From Atopsyche davidsoni (lineage: Eukaryota; Arthropoda; Insecta; Trichoptera; Hydrobiosidae), in contig JAILWY010000026.1 in assembly GCA_022113835.1 (NCBI GenBank), positions 9,761,001-9,825,000 on the forward strand: a stretch of DNA of 64,000 nt, given 5' to 3'. Each line of letters opens with the position of its first letter. Position 1 is the first letter of the stretch. The position numbers and the translations under genes are program-made. Positions 46,701 to 60,439 of the stretch are shown here, piece after piece. Below the pieces are notes generated by a model. The model was not told the DNA's origin, ran no database searches, and saw only the letters and a list, made by a program, of their open reading frames with translations.

Positions 46701-49700
46701 TCCTCGGGCTGGACGGGCAGCGCCGCAGTCTGCCGCGGTCCGCGTCTCTCAAGGACCTCTGCATTGATCGAAATAGGCCGGGCGCGCTCGTATCGAGTCA
46801 ACCGTCCGATCTGATGTAAAAATAACGGGAACAATGAAAAAAAAAACACGACAAGAAAATCTCAACCTATATCGGTTTCTTATATTTTGCGGAAATTAAA
46901 AAAAAACTGTCGGAATAAAAGGTTTCGAAGCCGGACCTTGAAACGTCCGCATTTTTTCCACATACAAAGTAGAACAGTACTCGTTAAATGCCAAAAAGTT
47001 TCTCATATATTATCAGATATTAAAAACTTAAAGTATGAAGGTTTAACTTGTAGAAACTATTTTTTTTATGGTACGCTGCCTTTTTATATCTGGTGTACTT
47101 TATTGCTACCTTCGGACAACCTTAATGATATTGAACAAACTGTTGAAAATATTGATAGAAAATTATCGTCATGGCTTAGCACGGGTCCTATTGTGTATAT
47201 TTTTTATTTGAAAACGAATTATAATCAATATTTAGGTTCGTAAAAAGCGTGCTACGTTTGTATGTTAGTTGATATACTGCTCTATCAAATAGGATAATGA
47301 AATCAACAGGGCGTCTCCTTTTCTGTGTGAATTAATTGAAGGCTAAATAGTATTTGGATAATAAGTGAGGTCGTCGAGGAAAAATGTCAATTGTATCTTA
47401 TTTAGATTCGTGAGTGAATCGTGTACGTATATAGTTTTTTTGCTGTTATTATTGACACCGAGATCTAATGGCTCGTTCGTATTGATTTAAAAGGTGAAGA
47501 TGAATACGATTCAACTCTTAAATAATCCTTGGAGAGAAGACAAAGTTTACGGTTGTTGAGAACATAGCCTCGTAGAAGGTTCATAATAAAATGAAATTAC
47601 TTTGTAATTCCCCTGGTGTTTATTTTTATAAATTTGATAAAATCGTGACCGATTTCGTATGGATAGCACGCATCTTCAGAGAGTAGTTTTTTTGTAAAGG
47701 TCTGATAACCAAACAACCGGGTACAGTTTTGTATTCTTTTAAAAGTTTTAATATTTTATTTCACGAGGCATTATTTCAAGGACGAGAGTATATTGGATTA
47801 CTCTCACCGCTTTGTGTTAATTAGCATGGCGAAAATATCACAATAAATTGTTTAGTTTAAAATAAATTCTGAATAATTTTATAACGGTTTTTCACGCCGC
47901 GTTTCGTTATTATTTTTTTGTCTGTTGTGAAAGCTCATTTATCTTTCAAGGTTTTTTTTGTGAGTTTTTAATGCGAAATTAGAATACGTACGTACTTGTA
48001 AAAAGTATCAGGACCTCGCTGAAAATATTTAAGTAGCCTATAGAAGCCTTTTCCATTTTCATTAAAATGATTTTATTTAATAATGGTGTTTTGAGCCAAA
48101 GTATAGCATAGACCAGATGATGATTGGGAGTTGCTTTAAAAAAAGCATTCTACGAAGAAAATCTTAAATTATCACTTACTTGCATACTTTTTATTCGTGT
48201 TTTTTTTATGGAGTTCACAAAGACAGCAATGCTTGCTTAGTATGAATAATATGTATAATTTATTTGCATACTTGATTTGTTTGTAATATCAGAGCAAAGT
48301 ACGTGTCAAAGGTAAGCACAAACTTCTACGTGCTAATTTTGGAAATATTAAATTTATTTTGTATGTATTATATGACATTAATGCCTAAGGTTCACGTTTT
48401 CTGCACAATACTGCAGTATTTTACGACCGCGCTTGAGGTTTACTTCTTCGTGCGCCCGTACACTGGTGAGATTTGAATGCACGCACTTTTTTTTTTAGAT
48501 ATAATTTGTATTATGATCATGGGTATGGTAATATTTAACAACAGGAAAATACTGAATAAAGGCATTTGTAATTTTTAGTGTAAATAATCGTGTTTTTGTA
48601 ATTTATCCTACTCTTTACTTTATAAAAAAAAAGTGGCCTCGAAGTCATGTGAAATTGCTGCAGCTGAATTGAAAAATTTGAATGACTGCAAAAGTTAATA
48701 TTTAAAGTGTCCTCAACGTTGTTAATTTACTGTTATTTATAACAATTGTATTAACTGTTATTAACGACGCCTCCTCGCCGCCAAATATTTTCGAGTCTGC
48801 GTTTGGTCCATGCCGAGCTTTATTAATGATTGCGCCCTGCGTAAAACAATGCAGACCTTCCACGGAAATGACTTAATAAGGATAGCTCCGGAGAAAATTT
48901 GCTCATGTGAATTCGTACCCTTCCGTCTCGTGTAAACACTTCTGCCTCTTGTTTCTTTGCCCATGAAGAATCCATTTGTTCAATATTAAACGAAGGTCGT
49001 AAATTTAGCAACGCACAAGGAATTTGCTTAACCTGGAGCGTGTGGCGCCTCGAATTTGAATATTGAACTGAAATTACAATTTGAAATAGTACTGCGCTCT
49101 AGGGAGACCAGCGCTTAAGTACCGACTTTGTAAATTATAATACACGCAAATTTATAACAGATTTCAAATTTATACATCGGTGACTAGGCAGTATGGTCGG
49201 AGATATTTAAAATGCGATAAAAAGAGTTGACCGTTTTGTCAAGCTCCACTGCCGATGAATTATCGTCGGTTTCCAAAGAGGCATTATGTGATATGTCTTA
49301 TTGGCAAATCGTTATTAAAACGAGCCATGGACGAGTAATTTCGATAATTGTAAGTTCATATTTCAACTCAGCACGCGCCGCTTTAATTTCACACCCATGG
49401 CCGTCTGCCGCGGCCGTCGGTCCTCGCAGCTTGTCCGCAGCCCGTATTCAATTATGTCGAAGATTCGCAAAAATATTTGCTTAAGAATTGTTAAAAAACT
49501 GGGCCTTGCTATTCGTATTTAGACTTAAGGCCACGCTAAGTTCAGTTTGAGACGTGCGCTTTATGCATTACTATTTTTTTAAATTTTGCACGTCCGTTGA
49601 TATTTGTTTTGTAAAAACAAACATCCGTGTACGTTTGTGAATCTGGACTCAAGAGCGAAAATCGTTCTGCCACCCAGAAGTGTAATGTGTGCAAGAAAAT

Positions 49701-52700
49701 ATCTTGATAATAAATTGAATTCTTTCACAAATACAGATTAATAATTTGATCAATAGATTATTATATATTGGTTAATATTACAGATATTGATAGATTCAAA
49801 CTGAAGTTGCGGTAAAAGTTAGAGAATCAGAGAAAGCTTCTGTTTATTAAATGAATTTGCAAAACATCGAAATTGACGGACAATGGTTAAAAATAATTTA
49901 GGTCGTCTTTTATATCGTATTCGTGTACGTAGTGAATATTTAATGAACCCAGAATAAATCACAGGGATGGGCGGGCTCAAATGGTTCCATTTGGGGATAT
50001 CGTGGGGTTGCTATTATCAAGAAATTGACATTCCAAATAAAACGGCAAAAGGACAAAAATGCGCTCGTCGGTGAAAAGCTTTTTTTATTATTATTTTCCT
50101 GGTTTATGGCACTCACCCTAATGCCACAAGGCGTATGAAAGCATCCATCATAAATGTCTGACGTCACAGCAACAGCTGGTGCCTTACCTTGGATACCTTT
50201 ACGGCTTTATTTAAAATCTACGTTATTTACTTGTTCGTGTACGGTCTTATTTTTATATGAGAGCTTACAAATATGATATTTCAAAGTAATTTTTGCAATG
50301 CAGTTTCGTACAAAATTGTATGTCGCGCTGCTGTACCGATAGACTCATTTTCCAACTTTTTAATTACATTTATACATCTTACGCCATACATGGTGGTCGC
50401 AAATGTATGAGCGATAATTGTTTTCTTCGGTTAGAATTATTAATTAAATTATTTTTAAGCATAATGTGAATTATTTTAAAATTTGTTAAATCTGTTCAAC
50501 AAACCTGACATTATTGCGGTATGTTTTTTTTAGGTCCTTTTTTATATGAATTTTTTTTCAATTTTCGTTTACAAATTGAGCTTGTTAGAGTTTTTCGTGT
50601 AAATTTATCCGTCTTTTTTTAACCTAGTTACTAGGTTAGTAATTTAGCCATTACATGGAGCAATTTAATGGTTTCTATGTCGTGTCACTATACGGGATCG
50701 CAGCTCATGACCTGTTGTGTCGCATGTCGGTACGCTATTGCCAAAGCCGTACTTGCTAATTTCATAATATACCTTACCTAATATTTTGAGTTAAGAAACG
50801 TAGAGCTTATCAACTTGTTTAAAATGTAAAATTATTTAATTCAGCCTTTTCCACCCAAAGTCACGACTACATATAGAAAAATATAAACGAATTTTTCTAC
50901 CCCTGTGAGGTAAAATCAATAATATTAAATAACGCTATCAAGGCTTTAATTATTCTAAAAGCCTGAGGAAATTGAGTAGGCGAAATGTGCATTTAGAAGG
51001 TGAGAGCAACAGGCGTGGCTGAAGGCACGAAATTTCATCTAAAACATTGCTTTTCACATTCTAATGAAAAAAAATAAAATATTTTAATCGCGGGAAAGAT
51101 AAATTAACTGACTAATATTATTTTAATTATCTTCAAAATATATCAAATAATGTTGCTAATATGATATCAAAACCAATTTTGAAGACATGCGATCAACTCT
51201 GACATGTTGAGTTTTTTCGTGTCATTATTAAACTTTATAACTACAAAATTTTTGTTTTGTTTTCTTAACTATTTATAAAATGTAAACAGTTCGTTTTTTT
51301 TTGTTTTACTATTCTTATTTTTTTGCACCGTGGTTTTTTTTATAACAAATCAATCACTTTTCTGTTTATACAATGCCATATGATATTAAGGTATTCTTTA
51401 ATAGTGTGATTAATCATATAAAAGTCCAAAAATTGCCTTTACGGGGTACTACGAATATTCTATAAATAAAAAAATATTTATTAATTAAAAAAATACCAAA
51501 AGAATTCAGCATTCATGATATGATTTATTAGGTAATTGCAAACTAGGAGCTCATATCAAAAAATTATGTAAGTTTTCGTAAATATATGTCGGTGAAGGAT
51601 TGCCTACCAATATTTATTAATATCGTTAGCCAATATGTGAATCATCTTTTATGTTTATTTACTGTTACTTGTTCAAGTCTGCAACATTCACAATACCTAC
51701 GAATATTTATACACATGTTCATGATTCAAGGAAAACAAAACTTTTTCACATCAAAATTATATTTTTTTCACTATTTTCACTGAGGTATTGTATTCTCTTT
51801 TTTTGTTTATTACTGTTATATTTCATCCCCGGTCCGTTTTTATGAACGTGCTTTCAAGGGTGACCTTTCAGAATAAACAGGCGAATTCGTTTTAAATTTT
51901 CAGAGATTGTGTGGTAATTTGATTTATATGAAGTACCACTCGCAGTTTGCATACAATAAATACTGTTATATGGATATACAATCCCATTGCTTATAAACGC
52001 TGTGACGTCTCACATTTCAAGTGAATAAAGCCTGTAAAGAGGGGAGACGGCGATACATCACCACCTACGACTTAATAATGAATATCAAGTCATTGTGCAG
52101 AACGAGCGAGAAGCAGACTCGGTTTCATATTGCATACATGCTGCTTATCTCTTTCGTTACCTTTTTTTTACTGCATTCTACAAATTGTATGTGAATTAAC
52201 CAGAAGTCAATCACGGAGGATGTATTGGGATATATAGGGAGCTGATTTCGCTAGGTATGGGCCATGGGTGTTCGCCATCGCGAACAGTCTATCACATGGT
52301 ATCGACCACCCTGGCATTGACCTTGGGGCTCGGTTGCTATTGGCATGCTATCGTTATCGAGTCGCGTGTCTTGTGCCTTGGAGCATAATTCGCGAATTGA
52401 AAATTTCTTTAAATTTTTTTCTTGAAATAACATAATTATTTAGTATCCTTTCAGACAATTTCTGGCATCGTTACATTCAGATAATTATCTGTCACTGTGA
52501 TGTAAAACGTTCTGACAGTAATAATTATAATGACTTTAATCTTTGGTATTCCCTGGTACGTAATATTGTGCTCGGCGTAATTCCGTTGCTTGTTACATCT
52601 CACAAATTAACTAGTACATAAATCTAACTTCTGCACTATTTTGTTTAACCCGTGCGAGAAAACAATAATCAATGCCCAAATGCGATCCCGGGTGCGGGGT

Positions 52701-55700
52701 GCAAATGCCAAAACACCAACAAAAAAAGATTGCATATGCACCAAATAACAGTATCCAAAACATGACTCTTTTAATATGATGTATTTATAATAAGCATTCA
52801 TGGAAAAAAGTGGTGAACCATCAACATCGGTTTGCGGTTGAAACTACTTTTTCAGAGAGTTTATTCCGTGAATGTGCATTCTGGGTAATTATTTTTTATG
52901 CAAAAACATCGACTTTTTTTGTAAAATTGACTGATTGTTGACCTGTTCTATCTCTTTACCGTCGAAGTTTCTGTTTGTAAGTTTCAGTTTTCGGTGCTTA
53001 GTATTTTCTCTCGCGGGTGCACTAGCAGCGGAGACCATTGCGCGTGCGTGTGCATCACGCGAATTCGTCCGTTCCGCGAGTGAACGACTCCGTCCACGTG
53101 TCGACCGTATGCCAATGCCACACATGCCTGTACCCACACCGCGAGAGCACTCGTGGGACTCGCGATGCATGCACGTCTCCGCGCACACCTATTCTTGGCA
53201 ATTGTCTTCAGTCGCGCATCGTGCATCTGCGCAGTTACTTGCACGCTCCTCGCTGCCTCGCGTCCCTCCGAGGAATTCAAATCGAAGACAAACACCATCA
53301 TTACTTTTTTTTAAATTCATTTTATTGTTTAATTCATCTATCATATTCTATGTTGATTGTAATGTTTGTAGTGGGAGTATGCTTTTACGCTCTCGCCTTC
53401 GTATTTCTGATAAGTGTTTGTACGTGCTCTGAATATATATTTTTTTAATATTTACATTACATATTTTTTTTACCCGTTTCCACGTTATGTATTTTTGGCA
53501 ACAAATGTAGAGTTTTCAGGAATCGCCTCATTTCCAATACCTCATACGTGGTTGTTTACTCGATGCGAGCAAATAATCACTAATCACCACCTTGGCAGGG
53601 AGGTACGGGTTAGGCAGGGAGGTGTGGATGATTTGAAATAACAGTTACACACTCATTTTTAAATGAAACTTAAATTCCGGTTGATTTTTTGTAATGGCAT
53701 CATCCAAGTTATGCATTGATAAAATAAAATTTAAGTTATCTATTATCGTACCAATATTCGTACGTTTATACTACTTTTGCGTCGGTATCTCAATAACCGC
53801 TACGTCTTCCTTGCATTCTTTCAGAGCTTCGTACAAAAAAATCTATAATCTATAAACAATGTCATTCGCAAGGCTCGAGCCACTTCACGCGTGTCGGCCT
53901 TCTCGCTTTCTGCCCGTCACACGCTGCAAGGATGCACAAATAACCAGCTTCATGCTGGCTGCGCTTTTTGAAATTAATTTGGATCCGCACCCGCGGCGTT
54001 GCTCTCCTGTGCGATGTACGTATTCGGCATTACACGACTCCGACGCACATCTGCGAGATATTAAAACTAATTGTGTATTCTGTTTCAGTGCCTCCGCTTT
54101 GTGAATCAAAATAGCACTATCTGCGCGTAAGCTCATGAATCCGATATTGGATTTAAAGGCAATGCTGTCTTTTGACGGGTGTTAGGTTACAGCGTCACAT
54201 TTTTTAAAAAGAATTAGATCTATAGGAAAAATCAATGAGAAAAAAAAAACTGGACAATATGTGGGTATATATTAAAAATACTTCTAAAACATTATTTTAT
54301 ATATAAATTTAAATTTTATGAATAGAATTCCAATGTAGCAAAAAATAATTGAGCCATGAAAATGATTTTTTTAATAATAATTAATAATAAAAAAACAGAT
54401 CTCAAAAGCATAAAACGCTTTAAAGTTGTTTAAATAATGCATAAATCATGTCAGGGAACTTTACAATAATTGTTCTTTTCCTTTAGGCTCTCGCATTCAT
54501 TAAGTTGAAAATAGTTTTATTTGGCGGAAAATAAATTTAAAAAATACGTCTAGCCAGAGGTTTTTCCCATACAGTTGAGTTTTGATATAATTGTATCTGG
54601 TTTTCCGCCCTTTCGCTGGGTATGCTCGCGCACAGCTCACAATTTAGCACTGTTTGAGTACACATCAGAAAAGATAGGGGACGATTGAATAAAATACTTT
54701 TCATATTTGGCTGATGGCTATTAAAAATTATAAAAGTGTACAAAAAGTTTATTTATTGATAAAAATTAATTTAATATGTTTCAGTTAAATATTTTTACAT
54801 ACCTTATAATTTGGTAACAATACTTCCTGTTATTGGCTTTTTGAGGTATTTGGGTTTGATGTGACGTACCGAAGCTTATACTAGCAAAACACGAACGCAA
54901 ATAACTACAGAAACTCTATTAAAAATAACAACTGTTAAAATCTGCAAGCTAATTAGAAAACCAGCCACTTAAAACACACCTTATCAATAATCGAACATCA
55001 ATCGCTCTTCTGATATGGATACATGTAGATAAGACTTGCTAGTCAATTCATAAAAGTAAAAGCAGTAAAATATTCCCAGTTAGACAATAAAACATTTTTA
55101 CTTCATATTTAATGCTACTTAGCATGTTAAACATATGCAGAAGCATAAATTAATATTTTTGCATTAGTTTAGTTTATACGGTGATACGAGTGTTTTGCTA
55201 TAACGCTATTCAAAAAACAGTCCGAACTCAATTACGCTGGTATAAACTGTTATCGCATAAGTTGTATTTTAGTCGACGATACCGGGCAGGGGAGTATTAT
55301 CTCGACTCGGGCACAAAGGGATGAATTCTGTTTTGATGGATAAATCGCCAGGGAGACAATAATGAATTGAGTCTCCTTTATACAAACGTCGCATACATTT
55401 TCTCCTGTCAGCTCGCTAATATTTCACTAGCGCTCATTATTCATACAATTGAAAACATTTCAAATATATCTCGACGTGTTGCGTACAATGTTGGATTTAA
55501 TGAATGTTTTACGATGCTCAGTCTACGCATCCTCAGTATCGATTAACATCTGCCATCGCCCATCGAAAATGCTCTCAGACATTTATAAACTATTTATTAG
55601 TAGGACGTCCATCTCTCCTGCAAAACTACGAATATTTATAGCCCATCGGCTTATAGAGGGTAAACTTTTTGTTCGTTAATAAAAACTCAATATACATTAT

Positions 55701-56740
55701 TGCATATTGCATAAATATTCAATACACATTATTGCAACATAGCATTTAATGTGGATTGAAAAATATCAAATAATAACTTTATTATTTTCTGTTTGACTTT
55801 TCAACCGATGAATGGATGAGTTGTAGGGAGAGTTAGAGCGCTGCTCTTGTGTGAGGATGAGAACGCGGGCATGATTGCTCGATGCGTAATTACTTGAATG
55901 TTTAATTGCTCAAATGCTCGTTTGCTCGAAAGTAGAAATATCATTCGGCGGCGAGATGCGCCAGTGTGCAATCTGGGGTAATCACGTGAATAGTTAACTA
56001 TTCGATATGCAGTTTACCGATTACACTGGAATTTGTTAATGTTTTCGTCTTTTCTCTTGATCCGCCATGGCGGAATCAACAGAGCATATGATTTCGGGTG
56101 TATATTAAAATTTATTCTTTAATCTCTCCCATTACACTTTTCCTCAATCAGCTAGCCCGCGTGACCCTATTACCGGAATTTGATGGGTTTTATAGTTGAT
56201 ACGGAAATTATTACTATATTACTATACGACCTAATAAAAAAAACCTTCAAATATCGTTATTTATACTAGGTTGATAATTTACAAGACCTTGATGTGTGTT
56301 GCTTGGAAAAATAATTGCACATTAATCAAAATATAACCCTTCGTGTCCGCTCGAGTGTTCAATAGACGCAGTCAAATCGTATTTCATGATTCTTTCGTAT
56401 TATTTTTGTGTAGTATATTTTTTTAACTTATTAAAAGCACAGTAAAAACTAGAACCGGTATAAATTTATTAATGCGAAGTATTATCATAATTTTGATAAA
56501 ATATATTTGCACATATAAAGTTAAACAACAATCCGGGCTCGTGTCACAGCAGCAACAGACTACCTATCATAGCCTATTCTTAAAATACTTCTGACGAGCG
56601 ACAGCAACGTAAGAATGCGCGTGCGTGAATTATTTCGATGATGAATGTTGTCCAAGTATGCCGGTGCATCGGACTGAGCGTGGCGCGCATCGCTGGCGTC
56701 CTTCCACCCGGCGGACAGTCGCATTTTCCGGACGGAGGCG

Positions 56741-56776
56741 CGTGGCTCGCGTGGCTCGCGTGGCTTGCGTGGCTCG
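56741..56776. repeat. 9-bp tandem repeat (cgtggctcg)x4
   Basis: Four consecutive units, one with a single change (cgtggcttg), inside a CpG-rich island at about 56620-56880. Open frames across it on both strands are a result of the repeat. Confidence 0.8.
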
Positions 56777-57698
56777 CGAGGCGCCCGCCACGGGCGGGGT
56801 GGGCCAGAGCATTTCGTCTGGCTTAGTCACAGGCATTCTCCGCGGCCGAGCGACCAGGCCGGGCCTGTGAGCTGTTACACGGTCGCCCTCTGTGTTGGTT
56901 TTTGCATTGTAATATGCTCATTGTGGTGGTGGGCATAATACGTCGATTTTTACAAACGACTGTATTTAAAAAAAAAATTCAATAAAAAAATTTATCGACC
57001 ACTTTTTATATTTTCGTTCAAATACTCGATCCTCTTGTTTTTTTTTTTTTTTTCTTTCATCAATTATCACCACTACATTTTCCGGATACCTTGTGATTTT
57101 TTACTTGCTTTATTTTTTATTCTTATTTTGTTATTCAAGAAATCTATATAGTTAATTATTGATTTCTCATTAAAATGTATGATTTTTGTCAAATTGTTTT
57201 TATTGTACTGTATTATTCATATAACGCCGTCATCTCTCGTACGATGATTATTAAAAAATCGATTATTCGCTTATGACTATCCCTATTTAATTGTGTTTGG
57301 ATTACTCATCTCTCTGGCCCTCGATTGGCTTTCTCTATTAAAGCGTTTTACATATCAATGTATCGTTCATTAAAATTGTCAACTCATCGTTCATTAAAAT
57401 TGCAAACATTCGTTTTTTTCTTCTTCTGAAAACGTCCACCGGATGGTTATATATAATACATTTATATTTTTATTTAACATTTACCAAAATGTATTTGTAT
57501 AATGATTTTCTACCAAAATACATGAAAAATATAACATAATTTTTTTTCCATAAAAATATATGCTTTACACTTCTATCGTTTTGAATATAAAAATCTAAAT
57601 TCTTTATAGAAAATCTATAGTGGAATATAACTTCGTATGTCCTTAATTTTCATTCACACTCCATATTTGTTTTGCGCTAAAATGGATAAATAAATACT

Positions 57699-57730
<32 letters not shown>
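57699..57730. repeat. (CA)n(TA)n microsatellite
   Basis: A run of about nine CA units passes directly into TA units. Simple sequence in noncoding DNA. Confidence 0.85.
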
Positions 57731-60023
57731 AATTTAATATAGAAATATAATATTAAGGTTAAAGTTTACATATAATTTCTAATTGTAAATTTATAACTAT
57801 TTTTATGTTGGAGAAATCCGATTATCTTTATTGAATTCCACGTTTGTTACTTAAGAATTTACTAAATAATTTCAGTAGTTTACCATTTTGTTATAAGTGA
57901 AGTGTCTTGTGCATTTATAGAATTTGTATCAATTTTTTTTATTTCTTGCTTGACTGCTTGGCTATTTAAAGCATACCAAAAGAGGTATCCGTTCTTATTT
58001 ACGACTTCAATTGCAAAATGTTTCAAGTCATAAACTGATTACGTTGTAAAAACCCTTTTCCTTCTAATGGAATATTTAGAATTTGTACACAGTAAAGGAA
58101 CTATTTTTATTAAATTGCTACGAGCACCTTAGTTCAGACAACATTTTATGTTTTAAATTTTATATCAAAATGCGCAGCGGATAAAACGGATTTAATTGTA
58201 TTGCGTATATATTCAAATTTATAATTATTGACCTGAATTATCAATATTTATATAATTGATTGTTAATCTTGAGATTTGAATTCTAAAACGCGTTAAAAAT
58301 ATTTACTTTAAAAACCCTTTCGCAATTTGTAAGGGCTTACTAAATATCACAAAATGTGATAACATGTAAATAAGTCGATAAGCGTTAAAAAAAACAAGCA
58401 GAGTATTTCTAAATATGTACACATAAGAAAATGGATAAAACGGTATTTTTCAATAAAACTTCAGGAAGAAGACTATTACTATTTAAATCTGTTAAAGCAG
58501 TAGATCCAATCGAGAATACATACATGACAAATTATCATAATTTTATAATTAAATATATTTTTATTGGTTCTGTCTATTTTTCCTGGTGTATCGCGAACTT
58601 CGGTTCGTTGGCACCCTTGCTCGCCGAGTACTGCTAATCTTGTCTGCCATGCCAAACTTGGTCATCCGAAGTAGCCCAATGCCAGTAAAAAAAAAACTCT
58701 GTCTGCTCAATGATAAGTACCGTATTTAGTTAGATTCTATTTATAGATTGAATATTTTGTCTGGCTATTATATTATGGCGGCGCTCGAGTACTGCCTGAA
58801 TCATTAACCGCGCCAGCGAGTGCGACCACTTTCCATTACTAATGGTAGTTATTATTTATAAGAATAAACTATCGATTTGAAAAGTATTATTTGTATATGT
58901 CTAGTTCTAAATTTCCCTCCCGTGCTGAACTGTCTGTTTCTTATCTATTTTTGTACATAAAAGCCTTACTCCGTTTAGGGTTATTTCGCGAGCAAATAAA
59001 TCACAAGCAAAATCAAATCTTTTCGAGGAATACTGATTTTTATTACTACTTGTGATAAATGTTCGTCCTATGAAAAAGACATTTTTTTTGGAATCGGTAG
59101 TCTCTGGAAATTATTTTGTTTTATTATTGGAGTACTACTAAATATAAACCTCTAAATTTAATAGCCTTTAAGTATTACTATTTATAGTTAGCTCGTGAAA
59201 GTATTCTCAGATTTATTTTGGCTGTTCTTCGTAATAAGTGTAATCATAAAGTATTAAGATCAGAATGCTCCAGAAACAAGATAAACAGCCAAATCGCCGT
59301 TCTCACAAATATGCTTTCTCGCTTAGTCACTCTTAATGGAGGCAGAATTATATTTACAAATAAAATGATGCATTGACTATGAGAAAACTTCAACGCAGCT
59401 TAAAAAAATAGCAAACAGTGCTTTTTTTAAATTTATTACTTTATAATTCTCGAAATGCTCGGTGATTCCTGAAGGTGGGCATGATTTATCACCGATGTCG
59501 CATTCATAACTTTTGGCCGATCGGCAGTCTCCGAAAGATCTGGAAGAGACTTTCTAAAGTCTGGATCTGCAGATGCAGAAATCAGAGTTGCTTTATGTTT
59601 GAATCGATCTCTCGCTGTCTGGTCCGCTCACTCGGCGCAGCTCGACTTGCTGACGCGGCTGCTTTGTTTGGACGACCGCTCATAGCGACTGCACTGCTTG
59701 GAAATGTTGATCTTTCAATATGAAATCGATTTTTACACGATTCCGTAGTTGAATACGTTTACTTGCAGCCGTTCATTCACACGCTTTTGCAACGATTTAT
59801 GATCTTCCTCGCTGTAACGACCTCTTCGCTGTTTTATTTGTATGCAGTATATCGTTTTATGTTCTTACTCGATTAATAGCGCTTGGCTCCGCACGTGTAT
59901 GCGGCATTCCGTACATTTTCTATCTTCCCACCGCGCCGTCCAATTAGGCTGCAATATCCTCACAAAGCTGGTCAGAATTAGCTCGGCTGTGATTTGTGAC
60001 CGCGGGGGCCCGAGGACGGCGAT

Positions 60024-60273
60024 TGTACGGGACGTCGGTAAAGCGTTTTGACGCTGGGCTCATGTGCTGTGGATGTGCCCGTTTATGTTCCCACCGGCAC
60101 GTTGGCAGCATTGTGGCTAACTTCATGAACCATATTGTTACTATCTTCATGTGCAATAAAATGACAGTTGAATACGAATACAAAACGTTGGCGGTTTAAG
60201 TTAACCTCTCCCTTCCCGGCACACATCCAAATCCCCATCAATTACAGTCTTTGTGCCAGAAAAGTCTGGTACA
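60024..60273 (+). repeat. 5' LTR, about 250 bp
   Basis: Begins TGTACGGG at 60024, the same sequence that begins the 3' LTR after the purine tract, and by my reading ends ...GGTACA at 60273, giving TG...CA ends. The right border is inferred from the primer-binding region that follows, because the 3' LTR is cut by the window. A poly(A) hexamer (AATAAA, 60155-60160) lies within it. Confidence 0.8.
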
Positions 60274-60294
60274 ATTGGTCCTATCGAACCGGAT
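60274..60294 (+). promoter_or_regulatory. Primer-binding region of the BEL/Pao element
   Basis: The sequence attggtcctatcgaaccgga directly follows the LTR end. From memory, BEL/Pao elements have a similar TTGGTCC..CGAACCGGAT sequence at this place, where a tRNA primes minus-strand synthesis. The matching tRNA was not identified. Confidence 0.5.
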
Positions 60295-60439
60295 TAGAGT
60301 CAGTGTTTGATTTGGATGTGGAAGGTGAAGTTCAGCGTTCTATAAGTGGTAGAACAACCGAACGTGTGCCGTGCTAAAGCCCTGCAAACCGCGGAAATTA
60401 CGGCCTTACAACCCGTAAAGATTGCAACGACTTGTAAAG

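Larger units (their letters stand above)
39928..60023. other. Putative Madm intron, right part: no gene recognised
   Basis: About 20 kb without any coding region I can support. As on the left, AT-rich DNA alternates with GC/CpG-rich islands that are open in several frames (42720-43200, 43490-43900, 44260-44620, 46560-46810, 49220-49480, 52930-53300, 53860-54130, 56620-56880, 59470-60020). The longest AT-rich open stretch, 46887-47243 on + (118 codons), has ordinary composition but no recognisable domain or splice context. I saw no second Madm exon (expected to continue V-N/D-Q-R, then a kinase-like N-lobe), but small exons are easy to miss by eye. Confidence 0.5.
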
